Shown: positions 50,870 to 59,677 of the stretch, one piece after another
How positions within the stretch are numbered: the stretch's first letter is position 1
How the letters are laid out: every line of letters starts with the position of its first letter
Notes under the pieces: generated by a model
What the model was told of the DNA's origin: nothing
Seen by the model: only the letters and a program-made list of their open reading frames with translations
Database searches by the model: none
Assembly: GCA_016191875.1 (NCBI GenBank)
Contig: JACPVG010000008.1
Span: 1-64,000 of the forward strand
Direction of reading: 5' to 3'
Length of the DNA: 64,000 bases
Source: Chloroflexota bacterium
GTDB taxonomy: Bacteria; Chloroflexota; Anaerolineae; Anaerolineales; UBA11579
Position numbers and translations under genes: made by a program

Positions 50870-52354
50870 CTACGGCGTACTGACCACAAGGTTATCAAAC
50901 GCCACATCAACCCGGCCTGCGCTGAATGTCCCCGCCATCAGGCCAACGTCGCCGCTCCGAACGTCGTTGTCCTGCACTTCGAGCAGCAGGTAGCCGTTCA
51001 CAATCAGCCGTATCGTATTCCCGATGCATTCAGCCCGGATGCTGTTGGTAGCGTTGCCCTGGTTGATGACATCGCTATAGCCCATACCGTCCAGTCCGAT
51101 GAAGGCCAGTTCGCCGGCGCCACGGAATCGTTTGCGGATTCCATAGTAGCCGTCGCTGGAAATGACGAGCACATAGAAATTTTCCACGTCTTGGTGGCGG
51201 CAAATCACACCGTAATTGTTGTCGTCGTCTTTGTCGACGCCTGAGGTGCCTCCAAACTTGGTGGCTTCGACCTCAACGATTACATCTCCAAAGTCGCGGC
51301 CCGGATTGGCCCAGAACAGATAGGTATCTATGAACACCGAGATGACGTAACTGCCGTTAGCATAATCGGTGCTGCCGCTGCTGTCAGTGTAGCGGTCCCA
51401 CCCGCTATTGACGCTGGAAAAATCGTCAGTGAATACCACACTACCGCTGACCGGCTGTGTGACGACGGATGGTTGCGCGCTTTGCACGTTGATCTGCCCG
51501 TTGCGGGCCGCGGCGATTAACGGCAGGGCCAGGTTGATCGGCCGCAGGGCGTTGATGAAGCCGCCGGTCGGCACACAGGCATCGTTCTCATCCACCTGGC
51601 CGTCGCGGTTGGTATCGGCCAGCACCCGGCAGTCCACGAACTGGTCGTCGCCGCCGTAGCCCAGCTGGGTGGGGATGCCCACCAGCAGGCCGTTGCTGTC
51701 GGCCGCCATCCCGCCGGAGTTTCCGCCGGCGATGGTGGCGCTGGTCTTGATGAAGGCCCGGTCGCCGTAGGGCGCCTCGGAAGTAAACCCGCTGACCTCG
51801 CCGCGTGTGACCGTGACCGTCTCGCCGCCGATGCCGGGGTAGCCGATGATGGTGATGAGGTCGCCCAGGCGCAGGCTGTCGGGGTCGCCCAGCGGCACGT
51901 AGGGCAGGTTGAGGCCGCTGTGGGTGACGGGGTTGTTGTTCAGGTCAGCGATCACCCGGATGACGGCGATATCCATCGCCACATCCGCCTGGTAGACCTG
52001 GGCGAAGTAACGCGCTTCCGGCGGGCGGTCTTCGCTGGTGGTCATGGCGATGATGAGCGCATCCACCGGGAAGTAGCGGTCCGGCAGGACGACGTGAGCG
52101 TTGGTGAGGATGAAACCATCCGGCGTGATGATCGAGCCGGAGCCGGTCCAGCCGGGCTGGAGTTGGCCGCTCTCGTCGTAGTACATGGCCCAGATCTGTA
52201 CAACGGCCTGGTAGGGGATGGCCGGGCGCGCCGTGGCGGCTTGGGCCGGGCTGGTGGGCGCGGCCGGCGCATCCGTACCGGCGGTGCAGGCCAGGGCGGC
52301 CAACACGAGTGTGGCGAGCAGGGCGGCCAGTTTCAGTCGGGAGGACGTATTCAT
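50870..52354 (-). CDS. Trypsin-like serine protease lipoprotein with C-terminal carbohydrate-binding-like domain
   Basis: A 494-residue exported lipoprotein (lipobox LALAC, Cys about 23). The protease domain shows the triad as TNAHVV (His), DIAVI (Asp) and GGNSGGM (Ser), as in the HtrA/trypsin clan; no PDZ domain follows. An inserted DTNRDGQVDENDAC loop resembles an EF-hand/dockerin calcium loop. The C-terminal about 190 residues (from about 305) form a concanavalin/LamG-like beta-sandwich (VFTDDFSSVNSGWDRY ... YVISVF). It is probably anchored outside the membrane and acts on surface or environmental proteins. A relic of a second domain end follows the stop. Confidence 0.85.
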   Translation of the reverse strand: MNTSSRLKLAALLATLVLAALACTAGTDAPAAPTSPAQAATARPAIPYQAVVQIWAMYYDESGQLQPGWTGSGSIITPDGFILTNAHVVLPDRYFPVDALIIAMTTSEDRPPEARYFAQVYQADVAMDIAVIRVIADLNNNPVTHSGLNLPYVPLGDPDSLRLGDLITIIGYPGIGGETVTVTRGEVSGFTSEAPYGDRAFIKTSATIAGGNSGGMAADSNGLLVGIPTQLGYGGDDQFVDCRVLADTNRDGQVDENDACVPTGGFINALRPINLALPLIAAARNGQINVQSAQPSVVTQPVSGSVVFTDDFSSVNSGWDRYTDSSGSTDYANGSYVISVFIDTYLFWANPGRDFGDVIVEVEATKFGGTSGVDKDDDNNYGVICRHQDVENFYVLVISSDGYYGIRKRFRGAGELAFIGLDGMGYSDVINQGNATNSIRAECIGNTIRLIVNGYLLLEVQDNDVRSGDVGLMAGTFSAGRVDVAFDNLVVSTP

Positions 52355-52479
52355 AGCATGTTCCTTCGAGTTGGCAGGAACCAGATACGGTCCTGTGTAG
52401 GGATATTGTACAGGATGAGCCAGTAATCCTGATACCCGTTTTTCCCATGCCTTGCTGCATACTTGCTCAACAATCTATC

Positions 52480-52699
52480 TTGTCATTCCGAAGGAGGGTT
52501 CAACTCCCTGCAGATCCTGCCCAACCCTCAAACCCGACTGAGAGCCTGTCCTGAACGAAGTGAAGGAAATCTCGCGATTGGAGCCTTCTTTGCGACAATG
52601 TTGCGTCGGGTTCAAAGTATCGCTTCTCGAGATTCCTCAGTCGCATAGCGTGATTCAGGCAAGCCAGCCGGCGGGTTGGTGGCTCCTTCGGAATGACAA
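52480..52699. mobile_element. Inverted-repeat element of 220 bp (MITE-like)
   Basis: A 17-bp perfect terminal inverted repeat: TTGTCATTCCGAAGGAG at 52480-52496 and its complement at 52683-52699. The interior contains AATCTCGCGATTGG-like and GAGATTCCTC-like blocks, a pattern seen widely in intergenic repeats of many bacteria. No coding sequence is convincing in the 485-bp spacer. Confidence 0.6.
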
Positions 52700-52761
52700 C
52701 CCTTTTTCTCTCGCATCCTTGCAACAGAGCAACTTCAAAGTAGCGTATTTGGCTACTTCAA

Positions 52762-52840
52762 AGTAGTCTTGGCGGTTCTCCGAGGGCGAATATGCCGAAT
52801 GGTGAGGGCGTCCTTGTCTAAAAACTTTCGGTAGACTACT
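52762..52840 (+). repeat. 79-nt structured element, copy 2
   Basis: Same length and terminal layout as 1672-1750. The stem AGTAGTCT / AGACTACT differs from copy 1 at positions 6 and 8, with matching changes at 74 and 72. An inner AGGGCG/CGTCCT pairing needs one G-U pair, which hints at RNA. A preceding GGCTACTTCAAAGTAG (52751-52766) offers an alternative hairpin for the left arm. It touches the last base of the alanine dehydrogenase stop. Confidence 0.55.
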
Positions 52841-53952
52841 TACAACAGCCCCTCCAGCGGGGTGTATTCCATCTCGAACGCTTCCGCCACCGCCTGAAAG
52901 GTAATCTTTCCTTGGAAGGTGTTCACGCCCGGCGCGAGCGTCTTATCGCCCTGCACGGCCTTTTCCAGGCCCTTTTCGGCCAGTTTGATGGCGTAGGGCA
53001 GGGTGGCGTTGGAAAGCGCGTAGGTGCTGGTGCGCGGCACCGCCCCGGGCATGTTGGTGACGCCGTAATGCACCACGTCGTCCACCAGATATACCGGGTT
53101 GCTGTGGCTGGTGGGTTTGATGGTCTCCACGCAGCCGCCCTGGTCGATGGCGACATCCACGATCACGCTGCCGGGTTTCATCATTTTGACCATCTCTTTG
53201 GTCACCAGACGCGGGGCGCGCGCGCCGGTGATGAGCACCCCGCCCACCACCAGGTCGGCGGTGGCGGTCACGTCGCCGATGTTGGCCGGGTTGGAAGCCA
53301 GGGTGAAGACCCGGCCATGCAGTACGTCGTCCAGGTAGCGCAGGCGCTCGGTGTTGATATCCAGGATGGTGACCGAGGCGCCCAGGCCCAGCGCCATCTT
53401 GGCGGCATTCGTGCCGACCACGCCGCCGCCGATGACGACCACATGCGCCGGGTTCACGCCCGGCACGCCGCCCATCAACTTGCCGCGCCCGCCGTGGGCG
53501 CGTTCCAAGTAATGCGCGCCCACCTGGATGGACATCCGCCCGGCGACCTCGCTCATCGGGGTCAGCAGCGGCAGGGAACGGTCGGGCAATTCCACGGTCT
53601 CGTAGGCCACGGCCGGCACCTTGCGTTTCACCAGTTCCTTGGTCAGTTCCGGCTCGGCCGCCAGGTGCAGGTAAGTGAATAACAGCAGGTCTTCACGCAG
53701 GTAACCGAATTCTTCCGGGCGCGGTTCTTTGACCTTCATCACCATCTGCGCCCCGCCCCAGGTATCTTCGGCGTTGGGGGTGATCTTGGCGCCGGCCTCG
53801 ATGTATTCCTCATCCATGAAGCCGCTGCCGGCCCCGGCCCCGGCCTGTACCAGCACCTGGTGGCCGCGCAGGCTGAGGGTCTTGACGCCGCCGGGCGGCA
53901 TGGCGACGCGGTATTCGTTGTCTTTGATCTCTTTGGGGATGCCGATGATCAT
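52840..53952 (-). CDS. ald: Alanine dehydrogenase
   Basis: A 370-residue NAD-dependent enzyme that interconverts L-alanine and pyruvate plus ammonia. The N-terminus [38 protein letters not shown], the Rossmann glycines [21 protein letters not shown] and the [13 protein letters not shown] segment are characteristic. The length fits exactly. The longer ORF from 54186 is not supported. It is separated from the 75-residue gene upstream by about 80 bp. Confidence 0.96.
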   Translation of the reverse strand: MIIGIPKEIKDNEYRVAMPPGGVKTLSLRGHQVLVQAGAGAGSGFMDEEYIEAGAKITPNAEDTWGGAQMVMKVKEPRPEEFGYLREDLLLFTYLHLAAEPELTKELVKRKVPAVAYETVELPDRSLPLLTPMSEVAGRMSIQVGAHYLERAHGGRGKLMGGVPGVNPAHVVVIGGGVVGTNAAKMALGLGASVTILDINTERLRYLDDVLHGRVFTLASNPANIGDVTATADLVVGGVLITGARAPRLVTKEMVKMMKPGSVIVDVAIDQGGCVETIKPTSHSNPVYLVDDVVHYGVTNMPGAVPRTSTYALSNATLPYAIKLAEKGLEKAVQGDKTLAPGVNTFQGKITFQAVAEAFEMEYTPLEGLL

Positions 53953-54032
53953 TCGTTGTTCGCTCCTGTTCGCGGATGGAAAAAAGAAAACTGCGTGGCG
54001 TCTCGTGCCGGGCGCAGTTTCCAGGGATGGGT

Positions 54033-54260
54033 TCAGGTGACGGCGGCCGCTTCCCAGGCGTCCCGTTCGGCCAGGTAACGCAGCTCCAGCGCCGCGCCCG
54101 CTGCGGTGAGTACCCGGAAAGCACGGCCCTCGGGGGTGTGCCAGTCTGCCAGCACAGTCAGGATGTCCTGCCAGCCGCCCTGCCATTGCACGCTCCTGGG
54201 CCGCTGGGCGTAGGTGTGTCCGGAGAAACAGGTCACCAGGGTTTGAAGTCCGTTGGTCAT
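54033..54260 (-). CDS. Small soluble protein of unknown function
   Basis: About 75 residues (80 if GTG 54275 is used). It is rich in aromatic residues (SVQWQGGWQDILTVLADWHTPEG), ends LELRYLAERDAWEAAAV, and reads like a compact beta-sheet/helix protein. No Shine-Dalgarno is obvious. It lies between the nucleotidyltransferase and ald genes on the same strand with short spacers, which supports a real gene. The function is unknown. Confidence 0.5.
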   Translation of the reverse strand: MTNGLQTLVTCFSGHTYAQRPRSVQWQGGWQDILTVLADWHTPEGRAFRVLTAAGAALELRYLAERDAWEAAAVT

Positions 54261-54292
54261 GGGCGCTCTATCCACATTGCAATGCGGTTTCC

Positions 54293-55324
54293 CTACCGGT
54301 TGGCTTGAGACGGACCTTTCACTGTGCTGTCGTCTCCGACATTGATTATACCGTCAACCCCCTCCACGCTGGCGCGCTGGCCGATGAGCGAGCCGGAAAG
54401 GCGGGCGTTCCTTACCCGCGCGCCGGACTCCAGCACGCTGTCGGCGATGCGGCTGTCTTCCACATGGCAGCCCGCGCCGATGGCGACATGCGGCCCGACC
54501 CGGCTCCCGGTTATCCGCGCCTCGGGGTGAATGAAGACCGGCGGGACGATTTCGACCCCCGGCCGGGCGGGCTGTTCCGCCGAGTTGTCGCGGCCGTGCT
54601 CCAGCAGGTAGCGGTTGGTCTCCAGCAAGGTCTCGGGCAGGCCGATATCCAGCCACACGTCCACGGGCTGGGCGCGCAGGTGCAGCCCGTCTTTCAGCAT
54701 CAGACCGATGGCGTCGGCGATGAAGTACTCGCCCTTGGTTTTCATGTCATGCTGTAATTGCCGGTCAATGGCGGCCAGCAGGTCTTCGCCGCGTTTGAAA
54801 TAGTAGTAGCCTACGATGGCCAGGTTGTGCTCCATGGTGTCTGGTTTTTCCACCAGCCCGGTCACGTAGCCGTCCGCGTCGGTCACCACCACGCCGAAGC
54901 GGCGCGGGTCCTCCACCGGCTTGACCCAGATGACCGCGTCGGCCGGTTCCTGCCGCAGAGCGGCCAAGTCGTCGGTGATGAGGGTATCGGGGAAGATGAT
55001 GAGCGTGGGCCCATGCAGGAATTCGCGCGCCATGGCGATGGCGTGCGACTGGCCTTTCATCTCTTTCTGCACCAGATAGTGGGCGTGGGCGTCCGGATGG
55101 TGGGCTTCCATGTACGGCGGCACCTGCTCGCCCAGGTGGCCGACGATGAACACGACCTCGGTCTTTTTCGGGTCGGCGGCCGGGGCGATGAAGTCCAGCA
55201 CGTGCGCCAGGAAGGTCTGGCCCCCCGCGCTCACCAGCGGCTTGGGCTTGCTCCAGGTGTGCGGCCGCAGGCGCGTGCCGTACCCGGCCATGGGGATGAT
55301 GATGGTGAGATTGTCTGAAGGCAA
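54293..55324 (-). CDS. Sugar-1-phosphate nucleotidyltransferase with left-handed beta-helix tail
   Basis: About 343 residues. The N-terminal domain has IIPMAGYGTRLRPHTWSKPKPLV, the NTP-binding signature of RmlA/GlmU-type enzymes, and later VEKPDTMEHNLAIVGYYYF and WLDIGLPETLLETNRYLL. The C-terminal about 80 residues contain hexapeptide-like repeats (IHPEARITGSRVGPHVAIGA), giving a LbH tail. It probably makes a UDP-, dTDP- or GDP-sugar for surface glycans. No ATG fits: TTG 55324 with GGGAG six bases upstream begins the conserved domain; the longer ORF upstream is a methyltransferase shadow. Confidence 0.87.
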   Translation of the reverse strand: MPSDNLTIIIPMAGYGTRLRPHTWSKPKPLVSAGGQTFLAHVLDFIAPAADPKKTEVVFIVGHLGEQVPPYMEAHHPDAHAHYLVQKEMKGQSHAIAMAREFLHGPTLIIFPDTLITDDLAALRQEPADAVIWVKPVEDPRRFGVVVTDADGYVTGLVEKPDTMEHNLAIVGYYYFKRGEDLLAAIDRQLQHDMKTKGEYFIADAIGLMLKDGLHLRAQPVDVWLDIGLPETLLETNRYLLEHGRDNSAEQPARPGVEIVPPVFIHPEARITGSRVGPHVAIGAGCHVEDSRIADSVLESGARVRNARLSGSLIGQRASVEGVDGIINVGDDSTVKGPSQANR

Positions 55325-55343
55325 AGGGGCTCCCGGGCTGGAG

Positions 55344-55940
55344 TTAACTCGCCCGCTTGCGGCACAGCAGCACGCCGCTGCCGATGGGCACCACCACGCT
55401 GTCCACGCGCATATCCGCCTGCACGTGGGCCAGGAAACCGGCCAGCGCCTCGGCATGGCTGATGAGATTGTCCGCCAGCAGCAGGCCGCCGGGCAGCAGG
55501 CGCGGCGTCACCAGGTCGTACAACTCCGAGTACATTTCCTTCTCGGTATCCATGAAACAGAAGGCGATCTCGTCGTACAGGTTCACGTGGCCGCGCGCGT
55601 CGCCGTGCACCAGTTCGATCAGGTGCTCCACTTTGGCCTTCTTGAAGGTTTTGCGGGCCATCTCCACCTTTTCCGGCAGCAATTCGAAGGTCACCAGTTT
55701 GCCGCCGCGCAGCGCCATCGCCAGCGACAGCCACAGCCCGGAATAGCCCGCGCTGGCGCCCAGTTCGATGCACAGGCCGGGCGGCGCGCTGGCCGCCAGC
55801 AGCGCCAGGAACTGGCCGGTGTGCGGCGGGATCTGGCGCAGGCGCTTGTGGGCCGGCGTGCCGTCGATGCGGTCCTGGGCGTCCTGGGCTTCCAGGGCGG
55901 CCATTTGCTCGAGGATGGGTTTGGGGATGTTGTGAAACAT
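55344..55940 (-). CDS. Class I SAM-dependent O-methyltransferase
   Basis: A 198-residue enzyme of the caffeoyl-CoA O-methyltransferase type. The AdoMet motif is CIELGASAGYSGLWLSLAM, followed by VTFELLPEKVEMARKTF, and IAFCFMDTEKEMYSELYDLV holds the metal-binding aspartate region. The product LLADNLISH segment matches motif DNVL. It lies 19 bp upstream of the nucleotidyltransferase start. The substrate is unknown. Confidence 0.86.
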   Translation of the reverse strand: MFHNIPKPILEQMAALEAQDAQDRIDGTPAHKRLRQIPPHTGQFLALLAASAPPGLCIELGASAGYSGLWLSLAMALRGGKLVTFELLPEKVEMARKTFKKAKVEHLIELVHGDARGHVNLYDEIAFCFMDTEKEMYSELYDLVTPRLLPGGLLLADNLISHAEALAGFLAHVQADMRVDSVVVPIGSGVLLCRKRAS

Positions 55941-55991
55941 GTGCGATTGTCCCGGACGGAACTATTTTATCGTATCTGGCATCCAGAAACC

Positions 55992-56342
55992 TTATTGCCC
56001 TGACGGATTCACCAATTGCAGCCAGTTGCCATCCGGGTCTTGAAACACAACGCAGTCGGGTTCGTTTTCCATCGGCTCCACCGGCACTCCGGCGGCGGCC
56101 AGCCGTTCCTGCGCCGCCGCCAGGTCATCGGAATACAGGACCAGCGCCGCGGCGCTGGCATGGTAATTATCCGGCGCGGTAGGCGGTTGCCCGCGCCGCA
56201 GCAGCACTTCCAACCCGCCGGATTTCAACCACACGAAATCCGCGCCCTGCTCTGCGGTGAATTCAAAACCCAGCCCCTCCTCGTAGAAACGACGCGCCGC
56301 GGCCGGGTCGCGCACGAAAATTTCAAGATGTCCGATTCGCAT
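55992..56342 (-). CDS. Glyoxalase/VOC-family protein
   Basis: A 116-residue vicinal-oxygen-chelate protein: LEIFVRDPAAARRFYEEGLGF opens the first beta-alpha-beta module, and VFQDPDGNWLQLV ends the second. Metal ligands are partly visible (His 5, Glu positions). The frame starts at TTG 56348, but ATG 56342 gives the usual N-terminus. It abuts the mutS2 stop (56345) and is probably co-transcribed. The reaction is unknown: lyase, dioxygenase and resistance functions all occur in this family. Confidence 0.85.
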   Translation of the reverse strand: MRIGHLEIFVRDPAAARRFYEEGLGFEFTAEQGADFVWLKSGGLEVLLRRGQPPTAPDNYHASAAALVLYSDDLAAAQERLAAAGVPVEPMENEPDCVVFQDPDGNWLQLVNPSGQ

Positions 56343-56344
56343 GT

Positions 56345-58726
56345 TCAATCCCGCCGCAGGTGCGCCACCGTCACGCCGTCGCCGCCCTCGGCGGGGCCGC
56401 CGCTTTCCTGGCGCTCCACATGCGGGTGGCCCTTCAGTTCGCGGCGTACGGCCTCGCGCAGTTTGCCGGTGCCTTTGCCGTGAACGATGCGCACGTACGG
56501 CAGCCCGGCCAGCCAGGCTGAGTCCAGGTAGCGGTCGAGCGTTTCCAGGGCCTCATCCACGCTCTGGCCGCGCAGCGAAAGTTCCACCCCCGGCGATTCG
56601 GCCTGCACGCGCGGCAGGACGTCAGCCGTCCGCTCGGCGTCTGGCTTCTTATCCTGCCCGTCGGCCAGTTCCAGGTCGTAAAGCTCCACCCGGATGCGCA
56701 GGTTGCCGACCATGATCTCGGCCTCGTCTTCGCTCAGGGCGTTGACCACGCCTTCGCGGCCCAGCGTGCGCAGCTTCACCCGGTCGCCGAGGCGGATCGG
56801 GCCGCGGGCCGGCGCGGCTTCGGCGACCCGTTGGCGGACGATGGGGGTCTCCACCTGTTCCTCGACCTCGGCGGCCGCCCGGGCGGCCTGCTCCAGGGCT
56901 TCCAGCGGCTGGCGCGCCCGCGCCAGGTCGCGGCGGATGGCGGCGACTTCTTCATTCAGGCGTTCGGCTTCGGCGGCGGCCGCCTGGCGGGCTTCGTCCA
57001 GCACGCTCAGGCGCTCGTCTTCCAGGGCTTCCAGCCGTTCGTTCAGTTCGGCGCGCAGGGTCTCGGCTTCCTTGCGGGCCTGCTCGGCCGCCCGGCGGTG
57101 GTTGTGGGCCAGTTCGCGCTGGCGGTGGATTTCGTCCAGCAGGTCGTCGGCGCGCAGTTCGGCCGGGTCGATGCCCCGTTTGGCGGCCGCGACGATCTCT
57201 TTGGGCAGCCCCAGCCGGGTGGCGATGGCGAGGGCGTTGGAACGTCCCGGCAGGCCGATGGTCAGGCGGTAGGTGGGCCGCAGGCTCTTGAGGTCGAATT
57301 CCACGCTGGCGTTCACCACACCCGGCGTGGCGTGGGCGTAGGCTTTCAGTTCCGGGTAGTGGGTGGCCACCAGGGTGGCGATGCCGCGCCCGGCCAGGTT
57401 CTCCAGGATGGCGCGCGCCAGCGCCGCGCCTTCCTGCGGGTCGGTGCCGGCGCCCAGTTCGTCGAGAATCACCAGCGCCTGGGGGTCGGCCTTCTTGAGG
57501 ATCTTGATGATGTTGGTGATGTGGCCGGAGAACGTCGAAAGCGACTGCTCGATGGATTGCTCGTCGCCGATGTCGGCGTAGATGTGCTTGAACAGGCTGA
57601 TGGCGCTGCCTTCCTCGGCCGGGATGTGCAGGCCGCTCTGGGCCATCAGCGCCAGCAGGCCGATGGTCTTGAGCGTGACGGTCTTGCCGCCGGTGTTGGG
57701 ACCGGTGATGATCAGGCAGAAGGTGCGCTCGTCCAGGATGACATCGATGGGGACGACGGTCTCGGGCTCCAACAGCGGGTGGCGCGCCGCGCTCAGCCGC
57801 AGGGTGAGGCCGGGGTGGCCGCCTTCGGTGGGCGGGCGCAGCGGCTCCAGGGCGGGGCGCACAGCGTTGAGCGCCGCAGCGTACTTGGCTTTGGCGAACT
57901 GCACATCCAGCTCGGCGATGGCCGCCAGCGTCCCGGCCAGGGCATCGGCCTGCTCGCCCACCCGGGCCGAGAGTTCGGCCAGCACGCGCAGTTCCTCGTC
58001 GCGCTCGGCCAGTTGCAGTTCGCGCCACTCGTTGTTGAGGTCCACCACCTGCAAGGGCTCGGCGAAAATGGTCGCGCCGGAGGAGGAAACGTCGTGCACC
58101 ACCGATTTGACCTTGCCCTTCGACTCGGCCTTAAGCGGCAGGACGTAGCGGCCGTCGCGCTGGGTGATGTAGGCTTCCTGCAGGTGGGGGGCGATGCGTG
58201 CGTTGATCAGCAGGGCCTGCATGCGCGCCAGCAGCCGGTCGTGGGTCACGCGTAGGTCGGCGCGCAGGCGCGCCAGTTTGTCGCTGGCCCCGTCCAGCAC
58301 CTCGCCGCGCTCGGAGATGGCCCGGTTGATGGCCTCCATCAGGCCGGGCGGTTCGTACAGACCGAGCGCCAGTTCGCACAGGCGCGGGTACTCCGCCTCC
58401 TTGCGCTTGAAGGTGTGCATCAGGCCCCGCGCCGAGTACAGCGTGCTGCGCACGTCCAGCAGTTCCAGGGCGGTGAGCACCTGGCCGCGCCGCGCCCCTT
58501 CGAGCAGGGCGGCGATGTCGCGCGCCCCGCCGATGCCTGCCTGCGGTTCGAGTTCCAGCAGGGCGCGCGCCTCGGCCGTGGCATCCAGGGCGGCGCGGGC
58601 GGCGTGCAGGTCAGCGCCCGGCTGGAGGGCGCGCGCCTTGTCTTTGGAAACGCCGAACGAACACAAGGCGGCCAGGCGTTCGCGCACCTTGTCGAATTCG
58701 AGCGTGTGGAGCGTTTTGGCGTCCAT
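56345..58726 (-). CDS. mutS2: Endonuclease/ATPase MutS2
   Basis: A 793-residue protein. The MutS core and clamp occupy residues 1-320. The ATPase has ITGPNTGGKTVTLKT (Walker A), STFSGHI and LVILDELGAGTDPQEGAALA (Walker B). A long coiled coil (about 510-640, Glu/Arg/Ala-rich) follows, and a C-terminal Smr nuclease domain carries VRIVHGKGTGKLREAV. It lacks the mismatch-reading domain of MutS. MutS2 suppresses recombination and, in Bacillus, acts on collided ribosomes. The length is typical. Confidence 0.95.
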   Translation of the reverse strand: MDAKTLHTLEFDKVRERLAALCSFGVSKDKARALQPGADLHAARAALDATAEARALLELEPQAGIGGARDIAALLEGARRGQVLTALELLDVRSTLYSARGLMHTFKRKEAEYPRLCELALGLYEPPGLMEAINRAISERGEVLDGASDKLARLRADLRVTHDRLLARMQALLINARIAPHLQEAYITQRDGRYVLPLKAESKGKVKSVVHDVSSSGATIFAEPLQVVDLNNEWRELQLAERDEELRVLAELSARVGEQADALAGTLAAIAELDVQFAKAKYAAALNAVRPALEPLRPPTEGGHPGLTLRLSAARHPLLEPETVVPIDVILDERTFCLIITGPNTGGKTVTLKTIGLLALMAQSGLHIPAEEGSAISLFKHIYADIGDEQSIEQSLSTFSGHITNIIKILKKADPQALVILDELGAGTDPQEGAALARAILENLAGRGIATLVATHYPELKAYAHATPGVVNASVEFDLKSLRPTYRLTIGLPGRSNALAIATRLGLPKEIVAAAKRGIDPAELRADDLLDEIHRQRELAHNHRRAAEQARKEAETLRAELNERLEALEDERLSVLDEARQAAAAEAERLNEEVAAIRRDLARARQPLEALEQAARAAAEVEEQVETPIVRQRVAEAAPARGPIRLGDRVKLRTLGREGVVNALSEDEAEIMVGNLRIRVELYDLELADGQDKKPDAERTADVLPRVQAESPGVELSLRGQSVDEALETLDRYLDSAWLAGLPYVRIVHGKGTGKLREAVRRELKGHPHVERQESGGPAEGGDGVTVAHLRRD

Positions 58727-58748
58727 AGCGCAGGAATTATAGCCCAGG

Positions 58749-58797
58749 GCAGTAGGCAGCGGAGAGCAGGCAGCAGATAGCCGGTAGCAGGTCCGAG
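58749..58797. repeat. Degenerate heptamer array (GCAGTAG type)
   Basis: Seven 7-bp units can be cut in register: GCAGTAG, GCAGCGG, AGAGCAG, GCAGCAG, ATAGCCG, GTAGCAG, GTCCGAG. It lies in the mutS2 / UPF0173 spacer. The match is weak compared with the array at 63245-63301. Confidence 0.4.
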
Positions 58798-58837
58798 ATT
58801 CCTGAGTAGAGGCTTTGGCCGAAGCGGGGTGAGGCGT

Positions 58838-58866
58838 TTGACGACTGCCTGCAAACTTTCTATACT
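58838..58866 (+). promoter_or_regulatory. Promoter of the UPF0173 gene
   Basis: TTGACG (58838-58843), 17 bp, TATACT (58861-58866). The leader is about 60 nt and ends in AAGGAG five bases before the ATG. Confidence 0.75.
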
Positions 58867-58931
58867 GTGGATAGACAGTTCCCGAACCAACAGGGCCTCC
58901 CGCGGGAGGCTTGCACGACGAAGGAGATACG

Positions 58932-59618
58932 ATGAGCCCGAAGTATACTTACATCGGCCACGGCACGCACCTCTTGCAGACCGGCGGCCACACCCTGATC
59001 ATCGACCCGTTCATCAACGGCAACCCGGCCACCACGCTGACCGTTGACGACGTGGAGTGCAATTTCATCCTCGTCACGCACGGCCACGGCGACCACGTGG
59101 GCGATGCCGTTGCCATTGCCCAGCGCACGGGCGCGCCCTGCATCGCCAACGCCAAAGTCTGCAAGTGGCTGGAGGCGCAGGGCGCGCCCAAGACCCACAA
59201 CATCTACTTCGGCGGTTGGCAGACGTTCCCCTTTGGCCGCCTCAAAATGACCATTGCGTTTCACGGCTCCAGCCTGCCGGATGGCTCGGACGGCGGCAGC
59301 CCCGGCGGCTACTTGATGGAGACGAACGAAAAAGAGCGCATCTACTTCGCCGGCGACACCGCTCTGTTCGGCGATATGGCGCTCATCGGCGAAGAGGGGC
59401 TCGACCTGGCGGTCCTGCCCATCGGCGACCACTACACGATGGGACCCGACGATGCGCTGAGGGCGGTGAAACTGCTTATCCCGAAGCATGTCGTCCCCAG
59501 CCACTACAACACCTGGCCGGTGGTGGCGCAGGACGGCGAAGCCTGGGCCAAACGCGTCAAGGCCGAGACGAAGGCCACGCCGCATGTGCTGAAGCCGGGC
59601 GAGAGCGTCACGCTCTGA
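58932..59618 (+). CDS. UPF0173-type metal-dependent hydrolase (metallo-beta-lactamase fold)
   Basis: A 228-residue protein. THGHGDHVGDA carries the metal ligands HxHxDH, FHGSS and FAGDTALFGDM the further ligands, and PSHYNTW the last histidine, all typical of UPF0173/YtkL-like hydrolases. No N-terminal signal is present, so it is cytoplasmic. ATG 58932 is set by AAGGAG. The physiological substrate of the family is not established. Confidence 0.9.
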   Translation: MSPKYTYIGHGTHLLQTGGHTLIIDPFINGNPATTLTVDDVECNFILVTHGHGDHVGDAVAIAQRTGAPCIANAKVCKWLEAQGAPKTHNIYFGGWQTFPFGRLKMTIAFHGSSLPDGSDGGSPGGYLMETNEKERIYFAGDTALFGDMALIGEEGLDLAVLPIGDHYTMGPDDALRAVKLLIPKHVVPSHYNTWPVVAQDGEAWAKRVKAETKATPHVLKPGESVTL

Positions 59619-59677
59619 TATCCCTGCGCCTCTGGGAATTTGACGGTTTCCCGCTTTTCTCTGTATCTAGCCCGCGA

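Noticed and set aside
59057-59677. 5-prime part of the open frame 59057-60469
   Set aside because: It is an out-of-frame shadow of the UPF0173 hydrolase gene. Only the part after 59678 matches the Rhs core and tip.
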